A DNA stretch of 64,000 nucleotides from UBA11663 sp049616325 (lineage in GTDB: Bacteria > Bacteroidota > Bacteroidia > Flavobacteriales_D > Sanyastnellaceae): contig JBMZHG010000003.1 in assembly GCA_049616325.1 (NCBI GenBank), positions 1-64,000 of the forward strand, written 5' to 3'. Made by a program: the position numbers and the translations under genes. The notes under the pieces were generated by a model, which saw only the letters and a program-made list of their open reading frames with translations, ran no database searches and was not told where the DNA came from. The first letter of the stretch is position 1. Each line of letters starts with the position of its first letter. Shown here one piece after another: positions 8,312 to 16,688 of this stretch.

Positions 8312-8899
8312 TTACTGCTTCACTTCCAAGGTCGCGGGACGCCTTTCCAAAATGGGCGTTTTCTCCCCATGCTGCAACTTCAATTCAGGCGAGATCTGGG
8401 TGCCTTCAAGGCCTTCAACTCCCCGCTCACCAAGAACTTCCATGCGTTCCATGGGTTGGGCAACCGCATCCTGAGCGTGCTCTTGCTCCTCCGCAGTTTC
8501 TTCTGCGGCCGGCGCCAGTGAAATTTCTTCGGACGTTTCAATCCGCACCTCCGTAGCGGCACCGTCAGGTGCAGGTTCCACAACCAATGCCGGTTGGGGC
8601 TGCGGAGGCTGAGCTGCTGGCGCCTCTGCTTCAAGTTGCCAGGCCTGATCCAACGTGACCAAGGTCACCACGGCAGCTCCGACCAAGCCCGCGCCCAAGG
8701 CCCAAGACATCCACTTCGACCCACCTGAAATCGAAGCACCCTGCACCGCCTCGTCCAACGAAGCGAAGACCCCGGCTTCCAAACCCGCCGGAGGAACCGC
8801 TTCAGCTTGAAGCAGCGTCTCGCGAACGTGGATTTCCACGTCGTTCCAAGGGGCCTCGTGAGGCTCCAAGGGAGGCAGGTTGTTTCCGTCGAAGTTCAT
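8312..8899 (-). CDS. Single-pass membrane protein in the anti-sigma position
   Basis: A 195-residue protein with a cytoplasmic acidic N-terminal part (residues 1-60), one membrane helix (about 63-83, WMSWALGAGLVGAAVVTLVTL minus its last residue) and a Pro/Glu/Ala-rich periplasmic tail. The gene follows the ECF sigma gene, and this arrangement is typical of anti-sigma factors that hold their sigma partner at the membrane. The zinc-binding HxxxCxxC motif of the ZAS class is absent, so the assignment rests on context and topology only. The 91-base gap to the sigma gene contains a perfect 13-base inverted repeat (8927-8939). Confidence 0.55.
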   Translation of the reverse strand: MNFDGNNLPPLEPHEAPWNDVEIHVRETLLQAEAVPPAGLEAGVFASLDEAVQGASISGGSKWMSWALGAGLVGAAVVTLVTLDQAWQLEAEAPAAQPPQPQPALVVEPAPDGAATEVRIETSEEISLAPAAEETAEEQEHAQDAVAQPMERMEVLGERGVEGLEGTQISPELKLQHGEKTPILERRPATLEVKQ

Positions 8900-8926
8900 T
8901 GCTGTTGAGGTCGGTGTTCAATGTGG

Positions 8927-8939
8927 AGTGCGTCGCACT
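8927..8939. repeat. 13-base perfect inverted repeat between the sigma and anti-sigma-like genes
   Basis: AGTGCG and CGCACT flank a single central T. It lies 28 bases upstream of the anti-sigma-like start codon on the minus strand. It could be an operator for an internal promoter or a small RNA hairpin; nothing in the sequence decides which. Confidence 0.4.
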
Positions 8940-8990
8940 TGTCCTGAAAACGAAGCCCGTCGCAAATGGTTGCTTGATCTGCGAACTTTT

Positions 8991-9587
8991 TCATGGACGT
9001 TCCGAAGTTGGAAGGTGAAGGGGATCGTCGCTGGCGTTGGGCTTGGCCCGCCGCGACATCGCCCCAAGGAACGCTTGAAGTTGTTTTCTGCCCCGTGAAA
9101 GCTGGCTTTTGGAGGTGTTGATGTCCACCTCCAACATCTCGGCAATTTCCTTGTGCGAGTAGCCGTCGATCAGGTAAAGCTGAACCACTGTTCGGTAGCC
9201 CTTGGGGAGGGCTGACATGGCGGTTTGGATTTCTTCCATCGTGAAGTCCGCTTGCTTGGAAGAGGCCAAATCAAGAGGCGTCGCCAGCGTCTCCGTCACG
9301 TCGTCGTGGTAGCGGTGCTTGAGGTTCCGTCGGTAATGCGTGATGGCCGTGTTGACTGTGATTCGCCTGACCCACCCTTCGAAGCTGTTGAATTCCGTGA
9401 ATTTGGCGAGGTGTCGGAAGACCTTCACCCAACTCTCCTGGGCGATGTCAGCCGCTTCGTCTCGGCTGTCGGTGTAGCGCAAGGCCGTCGCAAAAACCTT
9501 GGACGCGAAGCGGCGATAGAGCGCGGTTTGGGCACTCCTCTCCTCCGCTTTGCAGCGATCCAACAGGTCTTTGAGCTCTTGATCCAT
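8991..9587 (-). CDS. ECF-family RNA polymerase sigma factor
   Basis: A 198-residue extracytoplasmic-function sigma factor that would direct RNA polymerase to a stress or envelope regulon. Region 2 covers about residues 20-90, with DEAADIAQESWVKVFRHL and EGWVRRITVNTAI as the -10 and DNA-melting elements. Region 4 covers about 115-170, with ALPKGYRTVVQLYLIDGYS and a helix-turn-helix in HKEIAEMLEVDINTSKSQLS. It starts 18 bases after the ACMSD-like gene and is followed by the anti-sigma-like gene, which suggests one operon. The target promoters cannot be deduced here. Confidence 0.92.
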   Translation of the reverse strand: MDQELKDLLDRCKAEERSAQTALYRRFASKVFATALRYTDSRDEAADIAQESWVKVFRHLAKFTEFNSFEGWVRRITVNTAITHYRRNLKHRYHDDVTETLATPLDLASSKQADFTMEEIQTAMSALPKGYRTVVQLYLIDGYSHKEIAEMLEVDINTSKSQLSRGRKQLQAFLGAMSRRAKPNASDDPLHLPTSERP

Positions 9588-9605
9588 GTCTCCACCTCGG
9601 GAGGC

Positions 9606-10613
9606 TCACTCGAAATCGGAATCCTCCATTCCCAACCAAGACAACGTTGCCCCGGCAAAAAGTTGCATGCGATCCTCTTCCGACAGCCCCATTTTTTCCA
9701 TGAATTGCCCAAACTCCAAATCGCCAAGAGGAAACGGGTAGTCGGTGCCCATGCAAATTCGACCGGCTCCCTGCATCTCGAGAATGAACTTCAGCAACCG
9801 CTCGTCGTGGGTGATGCTGTCGACCCAGAACTTGCCGAGGTACGTGTCGGGCGACGCCGGGTTGTCGACTGCCACGAGGTCCGGGCGGCACGCGTGGCCG
9901 TGTTTGATTCGTCCGAGCGTGGGCAGGAAGGACCCGCCAGCATGCGAATACATCACGCGAAGGCGAGGGTACTTGTCGAGTACTCCTGCAAAAATCATCG
10001 AGCAGGCTGCGCGGCTCGTCTCGGCTGGCATGCCCACAAGCCAGGGAAGCCAGTACCGCTCCATGTCCGACTTCCCCATCATGTCCCACGGATGAATGAA
10101 CAGCGCCATGCCAAGCCGCTCGCACGCTTCGTAAAACGGGAAGAAGCGCGGGTCGCCAAGGTTGAGGCCGTTGATGTTCGAGCCGATTTGGACACCGCGG
10201 TGTCCGAGGGCAGCTGCCTCTTCCAGCACTTGAATGGCCAGCTCGGGATCTTGCATAGGAACCGAACAAAGGCCCACGTAATGCTTGGGGTGGTCGCCCA
10301 CAATTCGGGCGATGTCCTCGTTGAGGAAGCGCGCGAGATCGGCGGCGTCTAGCGGTTTGGCCCAATACGAGAACATCACGGGGATGGTGCTCACTACCTG
10401 GACCTGGACGCCGGCCTTGCCGTACTCCTCAATGCGTTCCTCCGCGTCCCAGCAGTTCGAAGCGATTTCTCGGAAGAAGGTGTCGTCGCGCATCATGTTT
10501 GCGAAACCGGGCCGACTCACCTCGAGGTGAATGAACCCTCCGTAGCCGAATTTCTCCGACCACTTGGGCATGACACGAGGCAAAATGTGGGTGTGGCTGT
10601 CGATCTTGAGCAT
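9606..10613 (-). CDS. ACMSD-like amidohydrolase (aminocarboxymuconate-semialdehyde decarboxylase family)
   Basis: A 335-residue TIM-barrel metalloenzyme. In known relatives the enzyme decarboxylates 2-amino-3-carboxymuconate 6-semialdehyde in tryptophan/kynurenine breakdown. The zinc ligands are all visible: His7 and His9 (DSHTH), His174 (LFIHPWD) and Asp291 (MGTDYPFP). His224 in MYSHAGGSFLP matches the catalytic histidine. No other kynurenine-pathway gene is in the window, so a related decarboxylase or hydrolase activity remains possible. It is the first gene of the sigma-factor cluster. A TATCTTGG box lies 25 bases upstream of the ATG. Confidence 0.85.
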   Translation of the reverse strand: MLKIDSHTHILPRVMPKWSEKFGYGGFIHLEVSRPGFANMMRDDTFFREIASNCWDAEERIEEYGKAGVQVQVVSTIPVMFSYWAKPLDAADLARFLNEDIARIVGDHPKHYVGLCSVPMQDPELAIQVLEEAAALGHRGVQIGSNINGLNLGDPRFFPFYEACERLGMALFIHPWDMMGKSDMERYWLPWLVGMPAETSRAACSMIFAGVLDKYPRLRVMYSHAGGSFLPTLGRIKHGHACRPDLVAVDNPASPDTYLGKFWVDSITHDERLLKFILEMQGAGRICMGTDYPFPLGDLEFGQFMEKMGLSEEDRMQLFAGATLSWLGMEDSDFE

Positions 10614-10697
10614 GGCGTGTTCGTTGCGCGCGGCGACGCCAAGATACAGGAAGAGCCTCCCCCGCTTTGGAGGAATTTCTTCACAACGGACCGCGCG

Positions 10698-12314
10698 CTA
10701 TTCGTTCTGCGCTTTCTTCACCCGCCGCAAATCAAGCCGGTTCACCGGGTGAATTTGCCATCCTCCAACCCGGTCAGTCAAGATGTGGGTTACGCGGTCG
10801 TGAAACAAAGGGATCACGGGCATGTCCTGGTGAACGAGGCTGTCCAGTGCCACGTAATTCCTGCGACGGTCTTGCTCGCTGGAGGCCGACCCGAGGGCTT
10901 CGGCAAACCCCTGTTCAAACGAAGGGTTGGCGTAATGGGTGTAGTTGGGTCCGTTGGGGGCGAAGTTGGTTTCGACAAACAAGCCCAAAAAATTCTCCGC
11001 GTCCGCGTGGTCCGCCAACCACGATTTGTAGAACATCGCGGCCTCGCCTTGCGCCACCCGTTCCCGGTGGATCGAGGCCGGCACGACGTCGATTTTCACG
11101 TCCAGCCCGAGGGCCTCCCAGTCGTGCTGGAATGCTGCGCACATGTCGACGTAATCCGAGGTCGTGCTCAGCACCACCTCCCCGACTCCGCGCCCCTCGG
11201 GGTAGCCCGCTTGGGCCAGCAAATCGCGCGCCGCCGCGAGGTTTTGCTCCACGGGGAACGGCTCGCGTTTGCCCAACATCGAAGGAGGGACAAAGTGGTC
11301 TGTGGGCGTGACGGAATTTCTACGCAGGTGCTTGGCGAGCCCACGTCGGTCGAGCGCCAAACTCATCGCGCGCCGGACGCGCACGTCACGGAGTGCCTCC
11401 GGCGTTGCCACACCGTCAAGCACCACGCCGATGTAATCCGTTTTCAGGAACGGAACGTACTCGTGACGCAACGAACCTTGGTAGGTATCTCGCAACTCGC
11501 CTTGCTCGTCGAGCAGCGTCTCCATGTAGGCCGGATGCAGGCCGCTGATGAAATCGTAGCGCCCTTGGGTTAGACCGAGAAACTCCGCTCCCATGTCTTG
11601 GACGACATCCACGTGCACGGCTTCGAGGTAGGGCAAGGTTTGGCCTTCGGAATCCTTCTCCCAATACAGCTCGTTCCGGTGCAACACCAGGCCCGCATCC
11701 GGAACCCACCACGCCAACTTGAACGGCCCCGACCCCGCAGGCGTGTCCCTCAACGACGCGCCCAACACCTGTGCCTCTTCGGCATCGAGAATGCTGCCGT
11801 ACGCTGTGGTCAGAAGGCCGAGGAACGGCGGGTAAGGTCGCGTGAGGCGAATGTCGACCGTGCGGTCGTCCACCGCCAAGATGCCTCCGTCCGCGACAGG
11901 CTCGAGGATCCATCCGCCAGAGGACAGGACCTGGGGGTCGCGCAGCCGCTCCAAGGACGCAACGACGTCGTGCGCCGTGACCGGACGCCCCGTCGTGAAC
12001 CGCGCCCCTTCGCGAAGCTTGAAACGGTAGGTCTTAGAAGAGTCGATGAACGTCCACGAAGTTGCCAAACACGGCGCCACCTCCAACGATGGGGTCAATT
12101 CGACCAACCCGTCGTAGAGTTGGTCCACCACCCACATGTGTTCCAAGCTGCGGGCAGCCGCCGGATCCAAACTTGTGATGGCGGCGCTTTCGTTGTATCG
12201 GAACACCCGTGGGTCGTCCAGCGGCGTCCCCTCTGAGCACGCCACGACGCAAGCCGCAGAAAACAAGGCTGCGGCGAGCTGAACAATCCGCCTGGATTTG
12301 GGATTCTTTGACAC
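10698..12314 (-). CDS. Oligopeptide-type ABC transporter substrate-binding lipoprotein, GTG start
   Basis: A family 5 solute-binding protein (DppA/OppA type) that would capture peptides or similar solutes in the periplasm. The GTG start at 12314 gives a short basic N-terminus (SKNPKSRR), a hydrophobic stretch and the lipobox VVAC, for 538 residues in all. Conserved family segments include SLDPAAARSLEHMWVVDQLYDGL, DVRVRRAMSLALDR and YPEGRG, here cut to short stretches. The frame extends upstream to 12950, but that part is antisense to the TonB receptor. No permease or ATPase gene is adjacent, so its transporter must be encoded elsewhere. A TACCTTGG box ends 6 bases before the start. Confidence 0.88.
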   Translation of the reverse strand: MSKNPKSRRIVQLAAALFSAACVVACSEGTPLDDPRVFRYNESAAITSLDPAAARSLEHMWVVDQLYDGLVELTPSLEVAPCLATSWTFIDSSKTYRFKLREGARFTTGRPVTAHDVVASLERLRDPQVLSSGGWILEPVADGGILAVDDRTVDIRLTRPYPPFLGLLTTAYGSILDAEEAQVLGASLRDTPAGSGPFKLAWWVPDAGLVLHRNELYWEKDSEGQTLPYLEAVHVDVVQDMGAEFLGLTQGRYDFISGLHPAYMETLLDEQGELRDTYQGSLRHEYVPFLKTDYIGVVLDGVATPEALRDVRVRRAMSLALDRRGLAKHLRRNSVTPTDHFVPPSMLGKREPFPVEQNLAAARDLLAQAGYPEGRGVGEVVLSTTSDYVDMCAAFQHDWEALGLDVKIDVVPASIHRERVAQGEAAMFYKSWLADHADAENFLGLFVETNFAPNGPNYTHYANPSFEQGFAEALGSASSEQDRRRNYVALDSLVHQDMPVIPLFHDRVTHILTDRVGGWQIHPVNRLDLRRVKKAQNE

Positions 12315-12320
12315 GTGGGG

Positions 12321-12328
12321 CCAAGGTA
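12321..12328 (-). promoter_or_regulatory. Predicted -7 box of the substrate-binding protein gene
   Basis: TACCTTGG on the minus strand ends 6 bases before the GTG start. It lies 7 bases from the oppositely oriented box of the TonB receptor gene. Confidence 0.4.
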
Positions 12329-12335
12329 CGCGGGG

Positions 12336-12343
12336 TACCTTTC
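12336..12343 (+). promoter_or_regulatory. Predicted -7 box of the TonB receptor gene
   Basis: TACCTTTC lies 16 bases before the ATG at 12360. It differs from TAnnTTTG at the last base only. Confidence 0.45.
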
Positions 12344-12359
12344 GCACCCGAATTTTCGC

Positions 12360-14753
12360 ATGGCATCGCATCCACAATTTCCCTTCAGTTTTCCGCAAGC
12401 GATGGCCCTCCTTGCGTCGGCCTTTTTCACTTGGGGAATTCAAGCCCAAACCTTCACTGTGAGCGGCCGCGTCACTGACGCGACTACCGGGGAATACATT
12501 TTGGGAGCCAACGTGATGGACACGGGCCAAGGAAAAGGCGTATCCACCAACATTTACGGATTCTACAGCGTGACCCTTCCAGCGCGTCCCACAGAATTGC
12601 GCTGCACCTTCATCGGGTACGCCGCCCAAAGCCGCTCCCTGACAGGAAATAAAAACGTGGAATGGAACGTGGCGCTGGCTCCGCAGTCCGTGGAGGTCGA
12701 TGCCGTCGAAGTCGTTGGGACGGCTGGACAAAACACCGAAAGCACCTCGCTCGGCAAGGCCGAAGTGGCCATGGCGACCATCCAGCGTCTCCCCGCCCTC
12801 ATGGGCGAAGTGGACGTGCTCAAGGCCATTCAAATGCTTCCCGGCATCCAGTCCGCCGGAGAAGGAAACAGCGGGTACTACGTGCGTGGCGGCGGACCAG
12901 ACCAGAATTTGCTGTTGCTCGACAACGCGGCGATCTACAACGCCAGCCACTTGTTTGGGTTTTTCAGCGTGTTCAATGCCGACGCCATTTCCTCGGTGGA
13001 GGTGTACAAAGGGAGCATGCCTGCGAGGTTTGGCGGGCGGGTTTCGAGTGTGCTCGATTTGGGGCTCAAGGAGGGCAACCGAAAAGAGCTAAAAGGAAGC
13101 GGAGGCGTTGGCTTGATCAGTTCGCGGCTCACCCTCGAAGGCCCCGTCGTCGAAGGCGTGTCGAGTTTCATTGTCTCGGGAAGACGGACCTACATCGACG
13201 TGTTGACGAGGCCGTACGTCGAGACGACGGAAGCGGCCGGGTCGGGGTACTATTTCTACGACCTGAACGCCAAATACAACCACCGCTTTTCAGACCGCGA
13301 CGAGGTGTTTGTTTCGAGCTACTTCGGAAGGGACGTGTTCAGCTTCAACAGCGCCGACGCGGGCTTTGGCGCCTCCATCCCCTGGGGAAACGCCATGGTG
13401 TCGACAAGGTGGAACCACGTGGTCAACGACAAGCTCTTCCTCAACGTCAACGCTTCTTACAGCAACTACGAATTCGCCTTCGAGTCGGGGCAGGACGACT
13501 TTGAGTTTGGCTTCAATTCGGGGGTGGTCGATTGGACCCAAAAAGCTCAACTGAGCTGGTACCCCAACCTACGCCACGAAGTGCGTGGCGGCCTCGACCA
13601 CGTGTTCCACGAATTTGTGCCGACGTCTTTTTTCGCACGGCAGGGCGACCAGGAATTTGAATTTGGCGAGGCCACCGTGGCGTACAGCCACGAGTCGGGG
13701 GCGTACCTCGAGGACATCTTTGACGTGACGGACGCGCTGCGGGTCAACGCGGGCGTCCGGTACAGCGACTTTCGTCACGTGGGGCCGTTCACCCGAATCG
13801 TTCCTGGCGAGAACCTGCTCAGTCCCGCAGACACGGTGCGGTACGGCAACGGGGATCTCGTGAAGCGCTACGGAGGGTGGGAGCCGCGTTTGAGCGCCCG
13901 CCTCAAAACGGGACCGCGAAGCAGCCTCAAGGCCGGTTGGTCCGTCAATTACCAGTACGTGCACCTCGCCTCGCTCTCGGCCACGACGACCCCGACCGAC
14001 GTGTGGGTCCCGAGCTCGGATTTGGTCCCCCCTCAGCGCGGACGGCAAATCAACGCTGGCTACTTCGTGGACTTGGGCGCCAACCGCGAATGGGAAGGCT
14101 CCATCGAAGTCTACCACAAGGACCTCGACAACCTCGTCGAGTATGCAGAGAACACCCGCCCGGACCAAAACATCGGCACCAACCCCGACAACAACCTCGT
14201 CTTCGGGGTGGGCTCGTCGTACGGGGCCGAGTTTTTCCTGAAGCGGAAATTTGGGGAACTCAACGGCTGGGTGGGCTACACCTGGAGCAAAACGGACCGG
14301 CAATTCGACGACCTCAACAACGGCGACCCCTTCCCTGCCAAGTTCGACCGGCGTCACGACCTGAGCGTCGTGGTGGATTGGAGGCCGAGCGATCGGTGGA
14401 ACTTTGGGGCCATTTTCGTGTACGCGACAGGGAACACCCTGACCCTGCCAGTTCAGAGGTACTTCCTCGAAGGCTACGTGACGGACGTGTACGGGGCGCG
14501 CAACGGGTACCGCATGATCCCGTACCACCGCGCAGACGTCAGCGCCACGTTCTTCCCCAAGAAAAACGACACAGATCGGAAGGTGGACCGCCGTTGGGTG
14601 TTCAGCGTGTACAACCTGTACAACCGAGCCAATCCGTACTTCCTGTTCTTTGACAACGAAGGCGACCTGTTGGAGGGCACGTTGGAAATTCAGGCCAAAC
14701 AAGTAAGCCTTTTCCCGATTTTGCCGTCCGTTTCGTGGAACTTTGCGTTCTAA
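12360..14753 (+). CDS. TonB-dependent outer-membrane receptor with a carboxypeptidase-regulatory N-terminal domain
   Basis: A 797-residue outer-membrane transporter energised by TonB. The order is a signal peptide ending near GIQAQ (residue 30), a carboxypeptidase regulatory-like domain (about 33-110, VSGRVTDATTGEYILGANV), a plug (about 120-235, with the segments GYYVRGGGPDQNLLLLDNA and VYKGSMPARFGGRVSSVLD) and a long beta-barrel ending in aromatic SWNFAF. There is no SusD partner gene, so it is more likely a receptor for metal chelates or peptides than part of a polysaccharide locus. The ATG at 12360 is chosen because upstream codons lie in the promoter. The next gene, an ABC exporter, starts 17 bases after the stop. 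Confidence 0.93.
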   Translation: MASHPQFPFSFPQAMALLASAFFTWGIQAQTFTVSGRVTDATTGEYILGANVMDTGQGKGVSTNIYGFYSVTLPARPTELRCTFIGYAAQSRSLTGNKNVEWNVALAPQSVEVDAVEVVGTAGQNTESTSLGKAEVAMATIQRLPALMGEVDVLKAIQMLPGIQSAGEGNSGYYVRGGGPDQNLLLLDNAAIYNASHLFGFFSVFNADAISSVEVYKGSMPARFGGRVSSVLDLGLKEGNRKELKGSGGVGLISSRLTLEGPVVEGVSSFIVSGRRTYIDVLTRPYVETTEAAGSGYYFYDLNAKYNHRFSDRDEVFVSSYFGRDVFSFNSADAGFGASIPWGNAMVSTRWNHVVNDKLFLNVNASYSNYEFAFESGQDDFEFGFNSGVVDWTQKAQLSWYPNLRHEVRGGLDHVFHEFVPTSFFARQGDQEFEFGEATVAYSHESGAYLEDIFDVTDALRVNAGVRYSDFRHVGPFTRIVPGENLLSPADTVRYGNGDLVKRYGGWEPRLSARLKTGPRSSLKAGWSVNYQYVHLASLSATTTPTDVWVPSSDLVPPQRGRQINAGYFVDLGANREWEGSIEVYHKDLDNLVEYAENTRPDQNIGTNPDNNLVFGVGSSYGAEFFLKRKFGELNGWVGYTWSKTDRQFDDLNNGDPFPAKFDRRHDLSVVVDWRPSDRWNFGAIFVYATGNTLTLPVQRYFLEGYVTDVYGARNGYRMIPYHRADVSATFFPKKNDTDRKVDRRWVFSVYNLYNRANPYFLFFDNEGDLLEGTLEIQAKQVSLFPILPSVSWNFAF

Positions 14754-14770
14754 CGCGAAGTCGCGCCCCC

Positions 14771-16666
14771 ATGAAATCTCTGCTGGCACTGAACCCCATG
14801 ATTTGGAAGTACCGAGGACGGCTCTTCCTCGGGGTGGTGTTCATCGTGCTGACCAACGTGTTCGCAGTGTGGGCGCCGTCGATGATTGGCGAGGGCGTCA
14901 ACGCGTTGAACGACGCGAACCAAAATTTCTTGGCGCCGCTCGGCGAAGGCGCGGCGTGGCAAGACGTTTCCGACCGCACCTTGACGGTGCCAAAGAACCT
15001 CGAAGTGTTGGCCTCCTGGCTCGGCGCCGATTGGAATGCCCGTTTGGCGCCAAAATCTCGGGAAGAGGTGCTGAAAACGGTTGTCTGGATCGGGCTGATG
15101 CAGGCGGTGCTGTTTCTTTTGGCCTACCTCGTCAAAGGGGTGTTTTCCTTCCTCACACGGCAAACCGTGATTGTGATGAGTCGGCTGGTGGAGTACGACC
15201 TAAAAGCCGCCATTTACGAACATTACCAGCGGCTTGACGCGACCTTTTACAAAGCGAACGACACGGGCGATTTGATGAACCGGATCAGCGAAGACGTGAG
15301 CCACGTTCGGATGTACCTCGGACCGGCCATCATGTACACGTTGAATCTGGTGGTGTTGGTGGGCATGGTCGTGGGGGTGATGTACTACATCGACCCCGTG
15401 TTGACGGCCTTTGCGCTTTTGCCCCTCCCCTTCATGTCTGCAGGGATCTACTTCATCTCGGCCAACATTCACCGAAAGAGTGACGCCCGACAGAGGGCCC
15501 AAAGCGCCGTCTCCAGCTTCGTCCAACAGCACATCGCAGGAATTCGGGTCTTGAAGAGCTTTCACCGCGAGCAGGCAGCCGCCAAGCGGTTCGACGCCGA
15601 AACAGACGCCTACAAGGACAAGGTGCTCGACTTGGTGAAAGTCGAAGCCATGTTCATGCCGCTCATCGTGCTCCTGGTCGGCCTCAGCACCATTTTGACG
15701 GTCTACGTGGGCGGCCACCGCGTGGCGTCGGGGGACTTGGAATTGGGACACATTTTTCAGTTCGTGTTTTACGTCAACCTCCTCACGTGGCCGTTTGCCT
15801 CGGTCGGTTGGGTCACTTCCTTGGTCCAAAAAGCCGAAGCTTCGATGGCGCGCATCTTGGATTTTTGGCACGCGGAACCGGCCGTGCAGTCGCCTGAAGA
15901 CGGCGGCCGAAAGGCACCGCTCTCCGAAACACCTGCCTTGGTCTTCGACCGGGTCTCGTGGACCTACCCGGAGACGGGCATTCGTGCGTTGAATGAGCTC
16001 AGTTTTGAAGTTCAGGCGGGCGAAACGCTGGGAATCACAGGACGCACCGGAAGCGGCAAGTCAACGGTCTTGCAACTTGCCATGCGCATGATGGACCCGC
16101 AGGAAGGTCACGTTCGCGCAGACGGAACGGACTTGCCCGAATGGGACCTCCGTGCATTCCGCGAAGGGATGGGCTACGTGCCGCAAGACGTGTTCTTGTT
16201 CAGCGACACGATTGGACACAACATCGCGTTTGGCAGCCGAGGCCTCGACCCTCACGGCGCCGAAGTGGCACAGGCGGCACAGGATGCAGGAGTGGCCTCG
16301 GACATCGAAGGGTTCGACCGCGGTTACCGCACGCTGTTGGGAGAGCGCGGCGTCAACCTCAGCGGAGGCCAAAAGCAACGCGTCAGCATCGCACGCGCCT
16401 TGATCAAATCCCCGCAAATCCTCCTGCTTGACGATTGCCTTTCCGCCGTCGACACGGAAACGGAGGACGCCATTCTTGGGGCGATTCATCGGCAGCAGGC
16501 CTCCTGCACGGTGTTGGTGAGCCACCGCCTTGCTTCGTTGCGCGGCGCGGACCGCATTTTGGTCCTCGACGAGGGGCGCCTCGTGGAACAAGGCACGCAC
16601 GCCGAATTGCTGGAAATCGGCGGGCTGTACGCCACGATGCACGACCAGCAAAAAGCCGAGAATTAA
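14771..16666 (+). CDS. ABC exporter, fused membrane and ATPase domains (MsbA/MdlB type)
   Basis: A 631-residue half-transporter that would work as a dimer to export lipid or a hydrophobic substrate. The N-terminal six-helix domain (about 15-360) carries a hydrophilic insert of about 60 residues between the first two helices, roughly residues 45-105. The ATPase domain has Walker A GRTGSGKST (about 424-432), signature LSGGQ (about 530) and Walker B LLLDDCLSAVD (about 551-561). The position normally held by the catalytic glutamate after Walker B is Asp555, a variant seen in several MdlB-like exporters. It is probably co-transcribed with the TonB receptor. Confidence 0.92.
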   Translation: MKSLLALNPMIWKYRGRLFLGVVFIVLTNVFAVWAPSMIGEGVNALNDANQNFLAPLGEGAAWQDVSDRTLTVPKNLEVLASWLGADWNARLAPKSREEVLKTVVWIGLMQAVLFLLAYLVKGVFSFLTRQTVIVMSRLVEYDLKAAIYEHYQRLDATFYKANDTGDLMNRISEDVSHVRMYLGPAIMYTLNLVVLVGMVVGVMYYIDPVLTAFALLPLPFMSAGIYFISANIHRKSDARQRAQSAVSSFVQQHIAGIRVLKSFHREQAAAKRFDAETDAYKDKVLDLVKVEAMFMPLIVLLVGLSTILTVYVGGHRVASGDLELGHIFQFVFYVNLLTWPFASVGWVTSLVQKAEASMARILDFWHAEPAVQSPEDGGRKAPLSETPALVFDRVSWTYPETGIRALNELSFEVQAGETLGITGRTGSGKSTVLQLAMRMMDPQEGHVRADGTDLPEWDLRAFREGMGYVPQDVFLFSDTIGHNIAFGSRGLDPHGAEVAQAAQDAGVASDIEGFDRGYRTLLGERGVNLSGGQKQRVSIARALIKSPQILLLDDCLSAVDTETEDAILGAIHRQQASCTVLVSHRLASLRGADRILVLDEGRLVEQGTHAELLEIGGLYATMHDQQKAEN

Positions 16667-16688
16667 CGCCCTGATTGGCGTCCTCGAT

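Noticed and set aside
12315..12950. Extended N-terminus of the peptide-binding protein into the TonB gene
   Set aside because: The extra 212 codons are antisense to the receptor, and the GTG at 12314 gives a proper lipoprotein signal.
13569..14789. Minus-strand frame of 406 residues opposite the TonB receptor
   Set aside because: The receptor is well supported on the plus strand and the antisense product has no domain.
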